Source of the DNA: Paramuribaculum sp.
GTDB lineage: Bacteria > Bacteroidota > Bacteroidia > Bacteroidales > Muribaculaceae
DNA: 33,076 nucleotides
NCBI GenBank assembly: GCA_009775605.1
Contig: VSPV01000007.1
Span: 1-33,076, forward strand
Reading direction: 5' to 3'
In this document: positions 23,469 to 31,821 of the stretch, in pieces
Numbering within the stretch: the first letter of the stretch is position 1
Layout of the letters: each line of letters opens with the position of its first letter
Notes under the pieces: generated by a model
The model's database searches: none
What the model was told of the DNA's origin: nothing
The model's input: only the letters and a program-made list of their open reading frames with translations
Translations under genes and position numbers: made by a program

Positions 23469-24688
23469 AAGGCTTCGCCTATAGCGAATACAAGGCCTGA
23501 GGTGTGTTTCCCGAAGCCATAGTCTATTCGGGCGTTTACGTTGTGTTTGAATTCAAATCTCAGGCCCACGCCGCAGTTATACACCCATTCGGGTTTGATT
23601 TCCTTATGCTTGAAGTCTTTTAACGAGGAGAAAAGAGCAGCTTCTCCAATCCACAGAGCGACTCCCAGCCTTCGGTAAACGTGTTGGCGCAGCTCCGTCT
23701 GAATGGTTATCTGGCTGTTGTCCATATAGGAGCCCATGTAATATCCGCGCATTCTTATGCCGTCTGATGCAATCATTTCCCTCATGGTCCAGGGGGCCTT
23801 TGAACTATTGAATTTGCCTCTGAAGTCAAAGGCCACAATTGCTCCTTTCCAGGCTCTCAGATAAGCATCGGCTACAACTTCGTGGCTGTTGAAGAATGAG
23901 GGAGCGTTTCCCAGAAATTTCGGGAAAAACATCGGGCGGTAGCAGACATAGAAGCCCTTGGTAGGAGTAACGAGATTATCGCGGGAATCAATTTCGATTG
24001 AAGCGCCAAGCCCCGTCACATAATATTGTTTCCTCTCCCCAAGCAGGAACTCGGGACGGGTAAGTTTCCGGGCATCGGTATAATCTGATTTTATATTGGC
24101 CCCGATGAACAGGGAGTGGGTAAGACGGTACACATATTTGATGTCAAAATCTATCTGGCGACGGTCGTAGGCTGATTTGGGATTATTGGCGGTCTCTTCG
24201 GAATTAATGCCCCAGAAATCAAGACGCTTTTTATAGATTTCGATTTTATAATTCAGTCTTGACCGGTTGTCGGTAAAAAGGTTGTTTCCCTTAAGGGTAA
24301 GGACATAAAATCCGTTTAACGACGCATTGAAGGAGGCAAATACGTCCGAAGGGCCCACGATGGTGTCATTGCGGTCAAGACGATAGAGCCCAGACATCAT
24401 GGCGCCGATACCGAAAGACGCTTCACGGGTATAAGATGGAGATATTCCGAAACTGACATCGAATTTCTTTTCACGAGAACGATCCACATTTCCGCGTATG
24501 AGGGAATTAAGATAACTTCTCATCCAGGAGGGCGTGCCTCTGAGCAGACCGATAGAATCAGCGTAAATGGTGTTGTTTTTAATGGAGTCTGCGTGAATCT
24601 TTTCCTGAGGATGAGATGCAAAGACGTATCCTCCCGACAAACATAATATGCCGAGCGCAATTATCATTTTTCTTAATCCGCTTGCCAT
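23465..24688 (-). CDS. Omp85-superfamily (BamA/TamA-like) outer membrane barrel
   Basis: The protein (407 aa from ATG 24688; a TTG two codons upstream is less likely) has a signal peptide (MASGLRKMIIALGILCLSGG...VFA). The rest alternates short amphipathic beta strands and ends in phenylalanine, as outer-membrane barrels do. DGIRMRGYYMGSYMDN resembles the conserved (V/I)RGY/F loop of the Omp85 superfamily. There is no room for POTRA domains: only about 60 residues precede the first strand. It resembles short BamA/TamA family surface-antigen proteins; a role in export or as a porin is unproved. It follows the FtsH terminator on the same strand. Confidence 0.83.
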   Translation of the reverse strand: MASGLRKMIIALGILCLSGGYVFASHPQEKIHADSIKNNTIYADSIGLLRGTPSWMRSYLNSLIRGNVDRSREKKFDVSFGISPSYTREASFGIGAMMSGLYRLDRNDTIVGPSDVFASFNASLNGFYVLTLKGNNLFTDNRSRLNYKIEIYKKRLDFWGINSEETANNPKSAYDRRQIDFDIKYVYRLTHSLFIGANIKSDYTDARKLTRPEFLLGERKQYYVTGLGASIEIDSRDNLVTPTKGFYVCYRPMFFPKFLGNAPSFFNSHEVVADAYLRAWKGAIVAFDFRGKFNSSKAPWTMREMIASDGIRMRGYYMGSYMDNSQITIQTELRQHVYRRLGVALWIGEAALFSSLKDFKHKEIKPEWVYNCGVGLRFEFKHNVNARIDYGFGKHTSGLVFAIGEAF

Positions 24689-24730
24689 CCTCAAAATTTT
24701 GCAGTGCGAAGTTACCCATTTTTAATGAAA

Positions 24731-24764
24731 AAAGAACCATGAACGGAATTATTCATGGTTCTTT
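24731..24764 (-). terminator. Terminator after ftsH
   Basis: AAAGAACCATGAA (24731-24743) pairs perfectly over 13 bp with TTCATGGTTCTTT (24752-24764). On the minus strand the hairpin runs into TTTTTTCATT. It ends the rsfS-ftsH transcript. Confidence 0.85.
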
Positions 24765-24806
24765 ATGCTTCAAATAAGGAGCAATTACTTTATCCTATTT
24801 AGACCT

Positions 24807-26843
24807 TCAGGATTCTGGAGTAATAGATGGCTTGTTCTCATCATTCTCTGTTGTCGAATCAACCGGAGCCTCATTCGGTATGTCGGTTTTCTCGGAAGAA
24901 TCCGTATTGTCTGAGGTTTCGGGCTGTTGGTTTTCCTGAGCGGAAAGAATCTCATCGGTTCTGCTTATCCAGGGACGCTTGCCGAATATTTTTTCAACAT
25001 CTTCGGTGAAAATTACCTCACGGGTAACGAGGGTCTGGGCGAGGCGATGATGACCTTCGGCATACTGCGTGAGAATATCCTTGGCACGTTTATACTGCTC
25101 GTTGATTATGCGGGACACTTCGCTGTCTATCATCTTAGCGCGCTCGTCGGAATATGGTTTGGAGAAGCCGTAATCCTGACCGGTGGAGTCGTAGTAGCTG
25201 AGATTGGGAAGTTGCTCGCTCATGCCATAATATACCACCATGGCATAGGCCTGTTTCGTGACACGCTCGAGGTCGTTTGCCGCTCCGGTGGAGATATGAC
25301 CAAGGAACAACTCCTCTGCAGCACGACCTCCGAGGGTGGAACAGATTTCGTCAAGCAATGCCTGTGCCGGAGTAATCTGGCGTTCCTCGGGAAGATACCA
25401 GGCGGCTCCGAGAGCTTTTCCACGGGGCACGATAGTAACCTTTATGAGAGGATTGGCATATTTGAGATGCCATGAGACGGTGGCGTGTCCGGCTTCATGT
25501 ACGGCGATGGCATTTTTCTCTTCATCAGTGGTGATTTTGGAACGTTTCTCAAGGCCACCTACAATGCGGTCGACGGCGTCAATGAAATCCTGTCGGCCTA
25601 CGTTTTCGTGGTTATGACGCGCGGCTATGAGGGCTGCCTCGTTACAAACATTAGCGATATCGGCTCCGGAGAATCCGGGTGTCTGACGGGCAAGAAGGTC
25701 GACATCCACGGTGTCGTCAGTCTTTATTTTTGCAAGATGTACCTTGAAAATGGCAACTCGGTCGGGGAGGTCGGGGAGATCAACATAAATCTGGCGATCA
25801 AATCGGCCTGCACGCATGAGAGCCTTATCAAGGATGTCGGCACGGTTAGTGGCGGCAAGTATTATTACACCTGAATTTGTGCCGAAACCGTCCATTTCCG
25901 TAAGGAGCTGATTGAGGGTGTTCTCTCTTTCATCGTTGGCACCCATATTGGGATTCTTTCCTCTGGCACGACCCACGGCATCAATTTCGTCGATGAAGAC
26001 TATGCATGGCGCTTTTTCTTTTGCCTGACGGAAGAGGTCGCGTACGCGCGAAGCTCCCACGCCTACGAACATCTCTACGAAATCCGAGCCCGACATGGAG
26101 AAGAACGGCACGTTGGCCTCGCCTGCGACAGCTTTCGCAAGAAGAGTCTTACCCGTTCCGGGAGGGCCGACGAGAAGAGCGCCCTTGGGTATCTTGCCGC
26201 CAAGATTCGTATATCGCTGAGGGTTCTTGAGAAACTCCACGATTTCTTCTATTTCGGTTTTGGCCTCAGAAAGACCGGCCACATCCTTAAATGTGACCTG
26301 AATGGGTCCATCTTTATCGAAAATCTTTGCTTTGGATTTGCCTACGCTGAAAACACCTCCGGCTCCGCCGCCGCCATCCTTTCCGGACATACGGCGCATC
26401 ATCCATATCCAGAAAATTATCAGGAGAATCATTGGGCCGAACGACCACAGATAGGCAGAATAATCAGAGCCGCGCTGGTAGTCGACAGTTCCGGTAAATA
26501 CACCTTGCTGTCGCCATGCCTCAGTTTTTTCATCGAATTTGCCTACATCGGGTATAGTGGTGACGACGTAAGCCTCATGTCCTTCTCCCGGAGTGAAATT
26601 CTTGAACTGCTGTTTGGCAATAGAATCAGAAAGAACGGCTTTAGCCTCCTTCCGAGTGGATAGCACGGTTATGGATTTTACGCCACCATGTTCCACTATG
26701 TTGCAAAACTGGGTATAGTTTACCTCTTTCGATATGGAGTTATCATCAAGATACAGCATACCGAGAAGGAACACTAAGATAATGGCATACATCCAGTACA
26801 TACTGAACCGGAACATCGGTTTTTTAGGCTTTGGGGTTTGCAT
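24807..26843 (-). CDS. ftsH: ATP-dependent zinc metalloprotease FtsH
   Basis: FtsH is the membrane AAA+ protease that degrades misassembled membrane proteins and, in many Gram-negatives, LpxC. The 678-residue protein has two membrane helices (about 14-32 and 132-150) flanking a periplasmic domain, then the AAA+ module: Walker A GPPGTGKT at 226-233, Walker B IVFIDEID at 281-288, and the arginine-finger region MRAGRFDR. The zinc motif HEAGH is at 449-453. The C-terminal 35 residues are a disordered acidic/Thr tail. It lies 58 bp downstream of rsfS in a probable operon. Confidence 0.98.
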   Translation of the reverse strand: MQTPKPKKPMFRFSMYWMYAIILVFLLGMLYLDDNSISKEVNYTQFCNIVEHGGVKSITVLSTRKEAKAVLSDSIAKQQFKNFTPGEGHEAYVVTTIPDVGKFDEKTEAWRQQGVFTGTVDYQRGSDYSAYLWSFGPMILLIIFWIWMMRRMSGKDGGGGAGGVFSVGKSKAKIFDKDGPIQVTFKDVAGLSEAKTEIEEIVEFLKNPQRYTNLGGKIPKGALLVGPPGTGKTLLAKAVAGEANVPFFSMSGSDFVEMFVGVGASRVRDLFRQAKEKAPCIVFIDEIDAVGRARGKNPNMGANDERENTLNQLLTEMDGFGTNSGVIILAATNRADILDKALMRAGRFDRQIYVDLPDLPDRVAIFKVHLAKIKTDDTVDVDLLARQTPGFSGADIANVCNEAALIAARHNHENVGRQDFIDAVDRIVGGLEKRSKITTDEEKNAIAVHEAGHATVSWHLKYANPLIKVTIVPRGKALGAAWYLPEERQITPAQALLDEICSTLGGRAAEELFLGHISTGAANDLERVTKQAYAMVVYYGMSEQLPNLSYYDSTGQDYGFSKPYSDERAKMIDSEVSRIINEQYKRAKDILTQYAEGHHRLAQTLVTREVIFTEDVEKIFGKRPWISRTDEILSAQENQQPETSDNTDSSEKTDIPNEAPVDSTTENDENKPSITPES

Positions 26844-26901
26844 CGGAAAGCTTATATTGTATTTATTTCAGAATAAATTTCTACTGTGTGGAGCGGAAGG
26901 C

Positions 26902-27276
26902 TCAATCAAGATCCGGAATTTCGGAAACCGGAGCATCGCTCCAGAGTTCCTCAAGATTATAATGCTGCCGCTCTGACGGCAGGAAAATGTGGACAAGAGT
27001 ATCTCCATAATCGATTACAATCCATTTTGAATTCTGATATCCGTCGTAATTGTAGGGCTTGATATTAGAAGTCTGGAGAAGATGTTCGCGGACATTATCG
27101 GCAATCGCAGAAACCTGCGTGGGGCTTGAGCCTTCACAGATAATGAAATGCGAGGCAGCTGCGGATTCATTTCCACTTAGGTCTATATGAGTGATTTTCC
27201 TGCCTTTCTTATCCTGGATTCCGTCAATGATGGATTTAATGAGTTCTTTAGAATCTGTATGGGATGTGTTAAGCAT
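26902..27276 (-). CDS. rsfS: Ribosomal silencing factor RsfS
   Basis: RsfS binds ribosomal protein uL14 and blocks subunit joining under starvation. The 124-residue protein shows the family features: DLSGNESAAASHFIICEGSSP (family: DL...S.ADYFVI.tG.S), QVSAIADNVREHL, and GYQNSKWIVIDYGDTLVHIF near the C-terminus. Length fits. A clear promoter lies upstream at 27301-27331, and ftsH follows on the same strand. Confidence 0.95.
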   Translation of the reverse strand: MLNTSHTDSKELIKSIIDGIQDKKGRKITHIDLSGNESAAASHFIICEGSSPTQVSAIADNVREHLLQTSNIKPYNYDGYQNSKWIVIDYGDTLVHIFLPSERQHYNLEELWSDAPVSEIPDLD

Positions 27277-27300
27277 CGCGATGAAGTAATAAATAATTTA

Positions 27301-27331
27301 CAAATTTAGGTAAAACTGAGTTTCTTATCAA
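27301..27331 (-). promoter_or_regulatory. Promoter of rsfS-ftsH
   Basis: On the minus strand TTG (27329-27331), a 20-bp spacer and TAAATTTG (27301-27308) match the consensus. The rsfS ATG at 27276 is about 25 bp downstream. Confidence 0.75.
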
Positions 27332-27424
27332 TTATATCAACAAATATAATGCCAAAAAGGTCGGGAAACTCCACGAGTGAAGTATATTTAATGAGTTTAA
27401 CAGGGGAAAGCAACAGGTATTAAC

Positions 27425-28672
27425 TTATTCGTATTTGAGAGTGTTGCCTGGAGAAAGCCGTGATATAATATGGGATGGCAAGATGAGCACTATAACAGAA
27501 ATAATCATCACGGAGAGATTGAGCAGAATGATATCCCGGAGACTGAAATCCATGGGAACGAAATCAAGATAATATGCCTCGGCATCAAGAGGAAGAATGT
27601 GAAATTTTGTCTGGCAAAGAATCAAAGGCACAGATATTAGATTACCTATCAGAAGTCCTAAAATCACTACTTTCTGGGCAATGAGGATAAATATAACGCG
27701 AATCTGAGAATTGGTCGCTCCCAGCGCTTTGAAAAGGCCGATGGCCGAAACGTTGCGGAGCACGATAATGAAAAGAGCGGATATGAGTGTAAAAGCCGAA
27801 ACAACCGCCATGAGAATCAGAATTACAACCACATTCGTGTCCAGAAGGTCAAGCCAGCTGAAATACATGGCTCCGGATTGCAACACGTTTTCAACCTGAT
27901 AAATATAATTCAGGCCGTTTTCGGAACTGTATTTTTCCAATGCATTGTAAAGTTCAATGGTCTTCTGGTCGATGTCCTCTACCTTAAGACCGCTGATTTC
28001 TATGGAAGTCCCTACGTTATCTTTAACGCGGAAAATACTTCTCAGCATCTCTGAAGGCACTATTGCAATACGGCTGTCGAATTCGGAGAAATGAGTGTTG
28101 TAGATTCCGCATACTGTTGCTGCACGAGAACGCAAACGGTTATTGTTAAGGAAATGACAGAACACCTTGTCACCAAGCTTTAATCCAAGAGCGGTTGAAG
28201 TAGCTTCTGAAACCGCAATTTCATTTTTCAAGCTATCATTAGGCATACGCCCTGAGACCAATGCCTTGGAAAGGAAATCGTAAGTTGAGCCTTTGTTAAG
28301 GCCCTTTATTATGACACCTGAAAAGTTATCGTCTGTTTTAATTATGGCCGGCTGGTTAAATACCAATTCTATACCGGTCGTTCCTGTTGAGGCTGTGATA
28401 ACTTTCTCCAAATCTTCATTTAATGTTATATTGCGTGTCAGACCGCCATCTGCATCTACCACAGTTGAATAACCATATACCGATATATCGGAATTAAAAC
28501 CGATGATTTTATCAGTTATCTCTCTCTTGAATCCCGAGACGATACTTATAGACAACAGCATTATGGTGAATGAAATAGCTATGCCGGCTACTGCAATGCC
28601 AGTCCCCGGTGCTTTGAGCCGGGAGGACTTTCTTCGGCACATGCGCTTTGCCGCAAAGCTTTCAAACACCAT
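27425..28672 (-). CDS. FtsX-type ABC permease, LolC/LolE-like
   Basis: This 415-residue protein has the LolC/LolE architecture: an N-terminal helix (about 24-46), a large periplasmic domain (about 47-270) and three C-terminal helices (about 275-305, 328-350, 380-400), matching FtsX/MacB-type permeases. The opening AKRMCRRKSSRLKAPGTGIAVAGIAISFTIM resembles LolE. LolCDE releases lipoproteins from the inner membrane. The ATPase (LolD) is not in this window, so the transporter is split across the genome. It lies 25 bp downstream of the aminotransferase gene, likely on one transcript. Confidence 0.88.
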   Translation of the reverse strand: MVFESFAAKRMCRRKSSRLKAPGTGIAVAGIAISFTIMLLSISIVSGFKREITDKIIGFNSDISVYGYSTVVDADGGLTRNITLNEDLEKVITASTGTTGIELVFNQPAIIKTDDNFSGVIIKGLNKGSTYDFLSKALVSGRMPNDSLKNEIAVSEATSTALGLKLGDKVFCHFLNNNRLRSRAATVCGIYNTHFSEFDSRIAIVPSEMLRSIFRVKDNVGTSIEISGLKVEDIDQKTIELYNALEKYSSENGLNYIYQVENVLQSGAMYFSWLDLLDTNVVVILILMAVVSAFTLISALFIIVLRNVSAIGLFKALGATNSQIRVIFILIAQKVVILGLLIGNLISVPLILCQTKFHILPLDAEAYYLDFVPMDFSLRDIILLNLSVMIISVIVLILPSHIISRLSPGNTLKYE

Positions 28673-28697
28673 ATCAGAGCGATATTATATTAAAGTA

Positions 28698-29897
28698 TCA
28701 ATCAGTCCTTCCAGGGTAGGCTTTCAGTGCTTCCGAAAGCACTTTGAGCGCCTTGGCGAGTTCTTCTTTTTTCAAAACATAGGCCATTCGCACCTCATTT
28801 TTTCCCATACCGGCCGTAGTGTAAAATCCGGAAGCGGGAGCCATAAAGATGGTGGCACCCTCATATTCAAATTCCTTCAGACACCATTCGCAGAATTTGT
28901 CGGCATCGTCAACCGGCAGGCTCACCACGGTATAGAATGCACCCATGGGGATGGGAGAATAGACACCCGGAATGCGGTTGAGGCCGTCAATAAGGAACTT
29001 ACGGCGCTCGACATACTCATTATATGTCATAAGCATATATTCCTGAGATGCGTTGATGGATGCCTCGGCTACAATCTGGCCGAGAAGAGGCGGGCTTAAA
29101 CGGGCCTGACAGAATTTCATCACATTTTTCTTCAGCTCCTTATGTTTGGTGATTATGGCTCCTATACGGATACCGCACTCACTGTAACGTTTGGAAACAG
29201 AGTCTATCAACACAACCTGCTCCTCAATTCCGGGGAGATGGAAAGCGGAGATATATGGCGCACCGGTGTAGGTGTATTCACGGTATACCTCGTCTGAGAA
29301 CAGAAAGAGATCATTTTTCTTGACTATATCACGAATCTGATTCATCTCTTTCTGAGTGTAGAGGTAGCCGGTGGGATTATTGGGGTTGCAGATAAGTATG
29401 CCCTTTGTGCGCGGAGTAATCAGTTCTTCGAACTTTTCTACCGGAGGAAGAGCGAATCCTTCCTCTATGGTTGAAGGAACGGTCACGATTTTAGCACCGG
29501 CAGATATGGCGAAAGCCATATAGTTGGCATAGGCTGGTTCGGGGACTATAATTTCGTCACCTGGATCGAGGCATGCCATGAATGCAAACAAAACGGCCTC
29601 AGAGCCTCCGGTGGTGACGATGATATCTTCAGCATTAACGTCGATTTTGAACCGATGGTAATATTCGGCAAGTTTTTCGCGGAGGGAAAGGAGTCCTTCC
29701 GAGGGGCTATACTCCAGTACCTGACGGTCGATATTCTTCAATGCGTCAAGCCCCTCCTGAGGTGTGGGAAGGTCTGGCTGACCGATATTCAGATGTATTA
29801 CTTTCACGCCGCGTCGGGTGGCTTCATTTGCCAACGGAACGAGTTTTCTTATAGGGGAGGCAGGCATATCAATGCCTCGCTTTGATATCTTTGGCAT
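28698..29897 (-). CDS. PLP-dependent class I/II aminotransferase
   Basis: This 399-residue fold-type I aminotransferase resembles aspartate/aromatic aminotransferases. The PLP lysine lies in DSVSKRYSECGIRIGA, and LNIGQPDLPTP, EYSPSEG, VTTGGSEAVLFA, ICNPNNPTGYLY and FSDEVYREY are the expected active-site segments. The amino-acid substrate cannot be assigned. The open frame extends to 29969, but I start at ATG 29897: MPKISKRGIDMPASPIRKL is a typical N-terminus, and the promoter (29940-29970) lies inside the longer version. It heads a probable operon with the LolC/E-like permease. Confidence 0.95.
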   Translation of the reverse strand: MPKISKRGIDMPASPIRKLVPLANEATRRGVKVIHLNIGQPDLPTPQEGLDALKNIDRQVLEYSPSEGLLSLREKLAEYYHRFKIDVNAEDIIVTTGGSEAVLFAFMACLDPGDEIIVPEPAYANYMAFAISAGAKIVTVPSTIEEGFALPPVEKFEELITPRTKGILICNPNNPTGYLYTQKEMNQIRDIVKKNDLFLFSDEVYREYTYTGAPYISAFHLPGIEEQVVLIDSVSKRYSECGIRIGAIITKHKELKKNVMKFCQARLSPPLLGQIVAEASINASQEYMLMTYNEYVERRKFLIDGLNRIPGVYSPIPMGAFYTVVSLPVDDADKFCEWCLKEFEYEGATIFMAPASGFYTTAGMGKNEVRMAYVLKKEELAKALKVLSEALKAYPGRTD

Positions 29898-29939
29898 ATA
29901 GGAAAAGTTTACTTCGGGAAATCTCCCGCTCTTATGGTG

Positions 29940-29970
29940 CAAATTTAACCAATCTGCATTTAACATCAAA
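29940..29970 (-). promoter_or_regulatory. Promoter of the aminotransferase gene
   Basis: On the minus strand TTTG (29967-29970), a 19-bp spacer and TAAATTTG (29940-29947) match the consensus. The TTTG is the end of the T tract of the upstream terminator. Confidence 0.8.
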
Positions 29971-30001
29971 AAAAGCCTGCCCCGAATATGGGGCAGACTT
30001 T
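29968..30001 (-). terminator. Terminator after the OmpP1-like gene
   Basis: CTGCCCC (29977-29983) pairs with GGGGCAG (29990-29996) around GAATAT; AAAG/CTTT extends the stem across one mismatch. The minus-strand exit is TTTTTTTG. Confidence 0.8.
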
Positions 30002-30026
30002 AAAAGAACTTTAAAAACGGCTTATA

Positions 30027-31655
30027 TCAGAATTTTATACCGAGCGATAGTACAAACGAATTATCGGCTTGCTTGAGCGTTGCATCGTAAGGTGTTGCGC
30101 CTGTCTCCCCGCTCGGAGTGAAGGCAGAGAATGTAGAGTTACGCGCTTTGTGTACGTAGGCAAAGTCGGCGTAGAAGCCCTGATATCTGTATCCTAATCC
30201 GCAGGTGATATATTGTGCGGAATTATCCATGGTGTAGGAAGGGATTGTGCCGGTATCGCCGGGATTCATTGTCCAGTCGGGCATATAGGAATCAGCTGAG
30301 TTGGTGCGGGGAATACCGGCCGTGGGAGTTGACTCGTAGGCATAGCCGGCGCGCAGGCTAAAGCCGGCGGGGAGGCGGTATTCAGCGCCGAGACGTATTA
30401 TATTGGCAGCCTTGTAGTAGTTTTCAATGTCATTGTTGATGCCGGTCTGGTTGTCGCCATTGTCATTTTTTGTGACCATCTTCTGATAAGGACGGTATTC
30501 ATAATCCATGCTGATAATAGCCTGAGAGCCAATTACGCCCGCTGCCGATACCATGAGGCGCCAGGGAGTACGGAGCTTCCAGTCGTAGTCGTCCTGAGGG
30601 GTGTTGGCATATCCCGGTTTAGCGGGACCGTCAGTGTATCCGTATCCATAGTCAACTTCCGCTATTGAAGTCTGGCTTAGATTATAATATGTAGGGGTAT
30701 GCACGGCAAAGCCAAGTCGGAGTTCGTTAATGGGCCGGAAAATGAGACCTGCCTTAAAGTTAAATCCAGAGCCGGAGATACGTTTATAACTGTTCAGACC
30801 AAAGCCGAAATCACCCGATGTCTCGACTCTTCCGCTACCTTCCGGAGATGTGATGTAGCCACCGGTCATATCTTCTGTATAATAAACATTCTGACGATAT
30901 TCCATATCAGTAATGCCGAATCCAATACCCCAGTAAACAATATCGGAGAAATTGCCACCGAAGTTGATATTGTATTCATCAACATATCCGCTTTCATCAA
31001 CATTATATGTGGATATACCGCGGCTCTTGCCATCTTCCCATAATCCGCCATACATAGTGGAAGGCGTATTGGCATCTCCATTTGTGGGGTTGATTACATA
31101 AGAATTGAATGCAAGAATGCTAAGCCAGGGAGCACCTCCACCTTGCATGTAGTTATCTACAACGTCATCGGAGGTGGCACCGCCAAGAAGATCGGAGGAA
31201 CAACCGTTGGTAAACGCGGCAATATGGTTGGAAAGAGACCCCTGCATGGTGGCGCTGCCGTTATATCTGCGCTTAAAAGAGTTGGTACGTCCGTAGGAGA
31301 AACCCCAGTTGAAAATTGGCATGATTTCACTTCCGGTGGAGACAGCCCCGACATATCCGAGATTGCTTACTGAAACGTTGGTGCGGTTGCGGGAATCGTC
31401 GGGTGAAGAAATGCTTCGGGAATCGATGTCGAGAGTGATACCGATGTCACTCTTGCGGTACACACCTATACCACCTGGGTTCTGACCGAGAACGGAGAGA
31501 TCGCCTCCAAGGGCACCGAAAGCTCCGCCCATAGACATAAACCGAGCTGTTCCTCTGAGGTCATATCTTGAAATCTGATAGGCGTCATAGGCAGTCTGTG
31601 CGCCCATGAGCAAGGGGAGAGGAGCTAAAGCTGCAATAATTATGCGTCTGTTCAT
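30027..31655 (-). CDS. OmpP1/FadL-family outer membrane transporter
   Basis: This 542-residue protein has a signal peptide (MNRRIIIAALAPLPLLMGAQ) and begins like Bacteroidota OmpP1/FadL proteins: TAYDAYQISRYDLRGTARF, MGGAFGALGGDLSVLGQNPGGIGVYR. Many beta-strand segments rich in Tyr and Gly follow, and it ends in SFVLSLGIKF, a barrel C-terminus. FadL-type proteins let hydrophobic molecules across the outer membrane; some Bacteroidota members are annotated as hemin receptors, without direct support here. It is monocistronic, with its own terminator. Confidence 0.9.
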   Translation of the reverse strand: MNRRIIIAALAPLPLLMGAQTAYDAYQISRYDLRGTARFMSMGGAFGALGGDLSVLGQNPGGIGVYRKSDIGITLDIDSRSISSPDDSRNRTNVSVSNLGYVGAVSTGSEIMPIFNWGFSYGRTNSFKRRYNGSATMQGSLSNHIAAFTNGCSSDLLGGATSDDVVDNYMQGGGAPWLSILAFNSYVINPTNGDANTPSTMYGGLWEDGKSRGISTYNVDESGYVDEYNINFGGNFSDIVYWGIGFGITDMEYRQNVYYTEDMTGGYITSPEGSGRVETSGDFGFGLNSYKRISGSGFNFKAGLIFRPINELRLGFAVHTPTYYNLSQTSIAEVDYGYGYTDGPAKPGYANTPQDDYDWKLRTPWRLMVSAAGVIGSQAIISMDYEYRPYQKMVTKNDNGDNQTGINNDIENYYKAANIIRLGAEYRLPAGFSLRAGYAYESTPTAGIPRTNSADSYMPDWTMNPGDTGTIPSYTMDNSAQYITCGLGYRYQGFYADFAYVHKARNSTFSAFTPSGETGATPYDATLKQADNSFVLSLGIKF

Positions 31656-31715
31656 CTGCTAATTATTTTTTGGTTATGTAAATATCAATCGAGGGTTATT
31701 ATATGAATAAAAACA

Positions 31716-31755
31716 ATTGCCGGAGGATTAAAGTTTTTTAATCGGCTCCGGCAAT
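31716..31755 (-). terminator. Terminator after the Trp-rich protein gene
   Basis: ATTGCCGGAG (31716-31725) pairs with CTCCGGCAAT (31746-31755), with an inner GATTAAA/TTTAATC stem, a 4-nt loop and a 2-nt GG bulge. The minus-strand exit is TGTTTTTATTC. Confidence 0.85.
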
Positions 31756-31821
31756 GATATGGCGTTGAAACATTTAATTCCTACTCTTCAAGAGGGAGGG
31801 ATTTCGGAGCGTTCAGATTGA

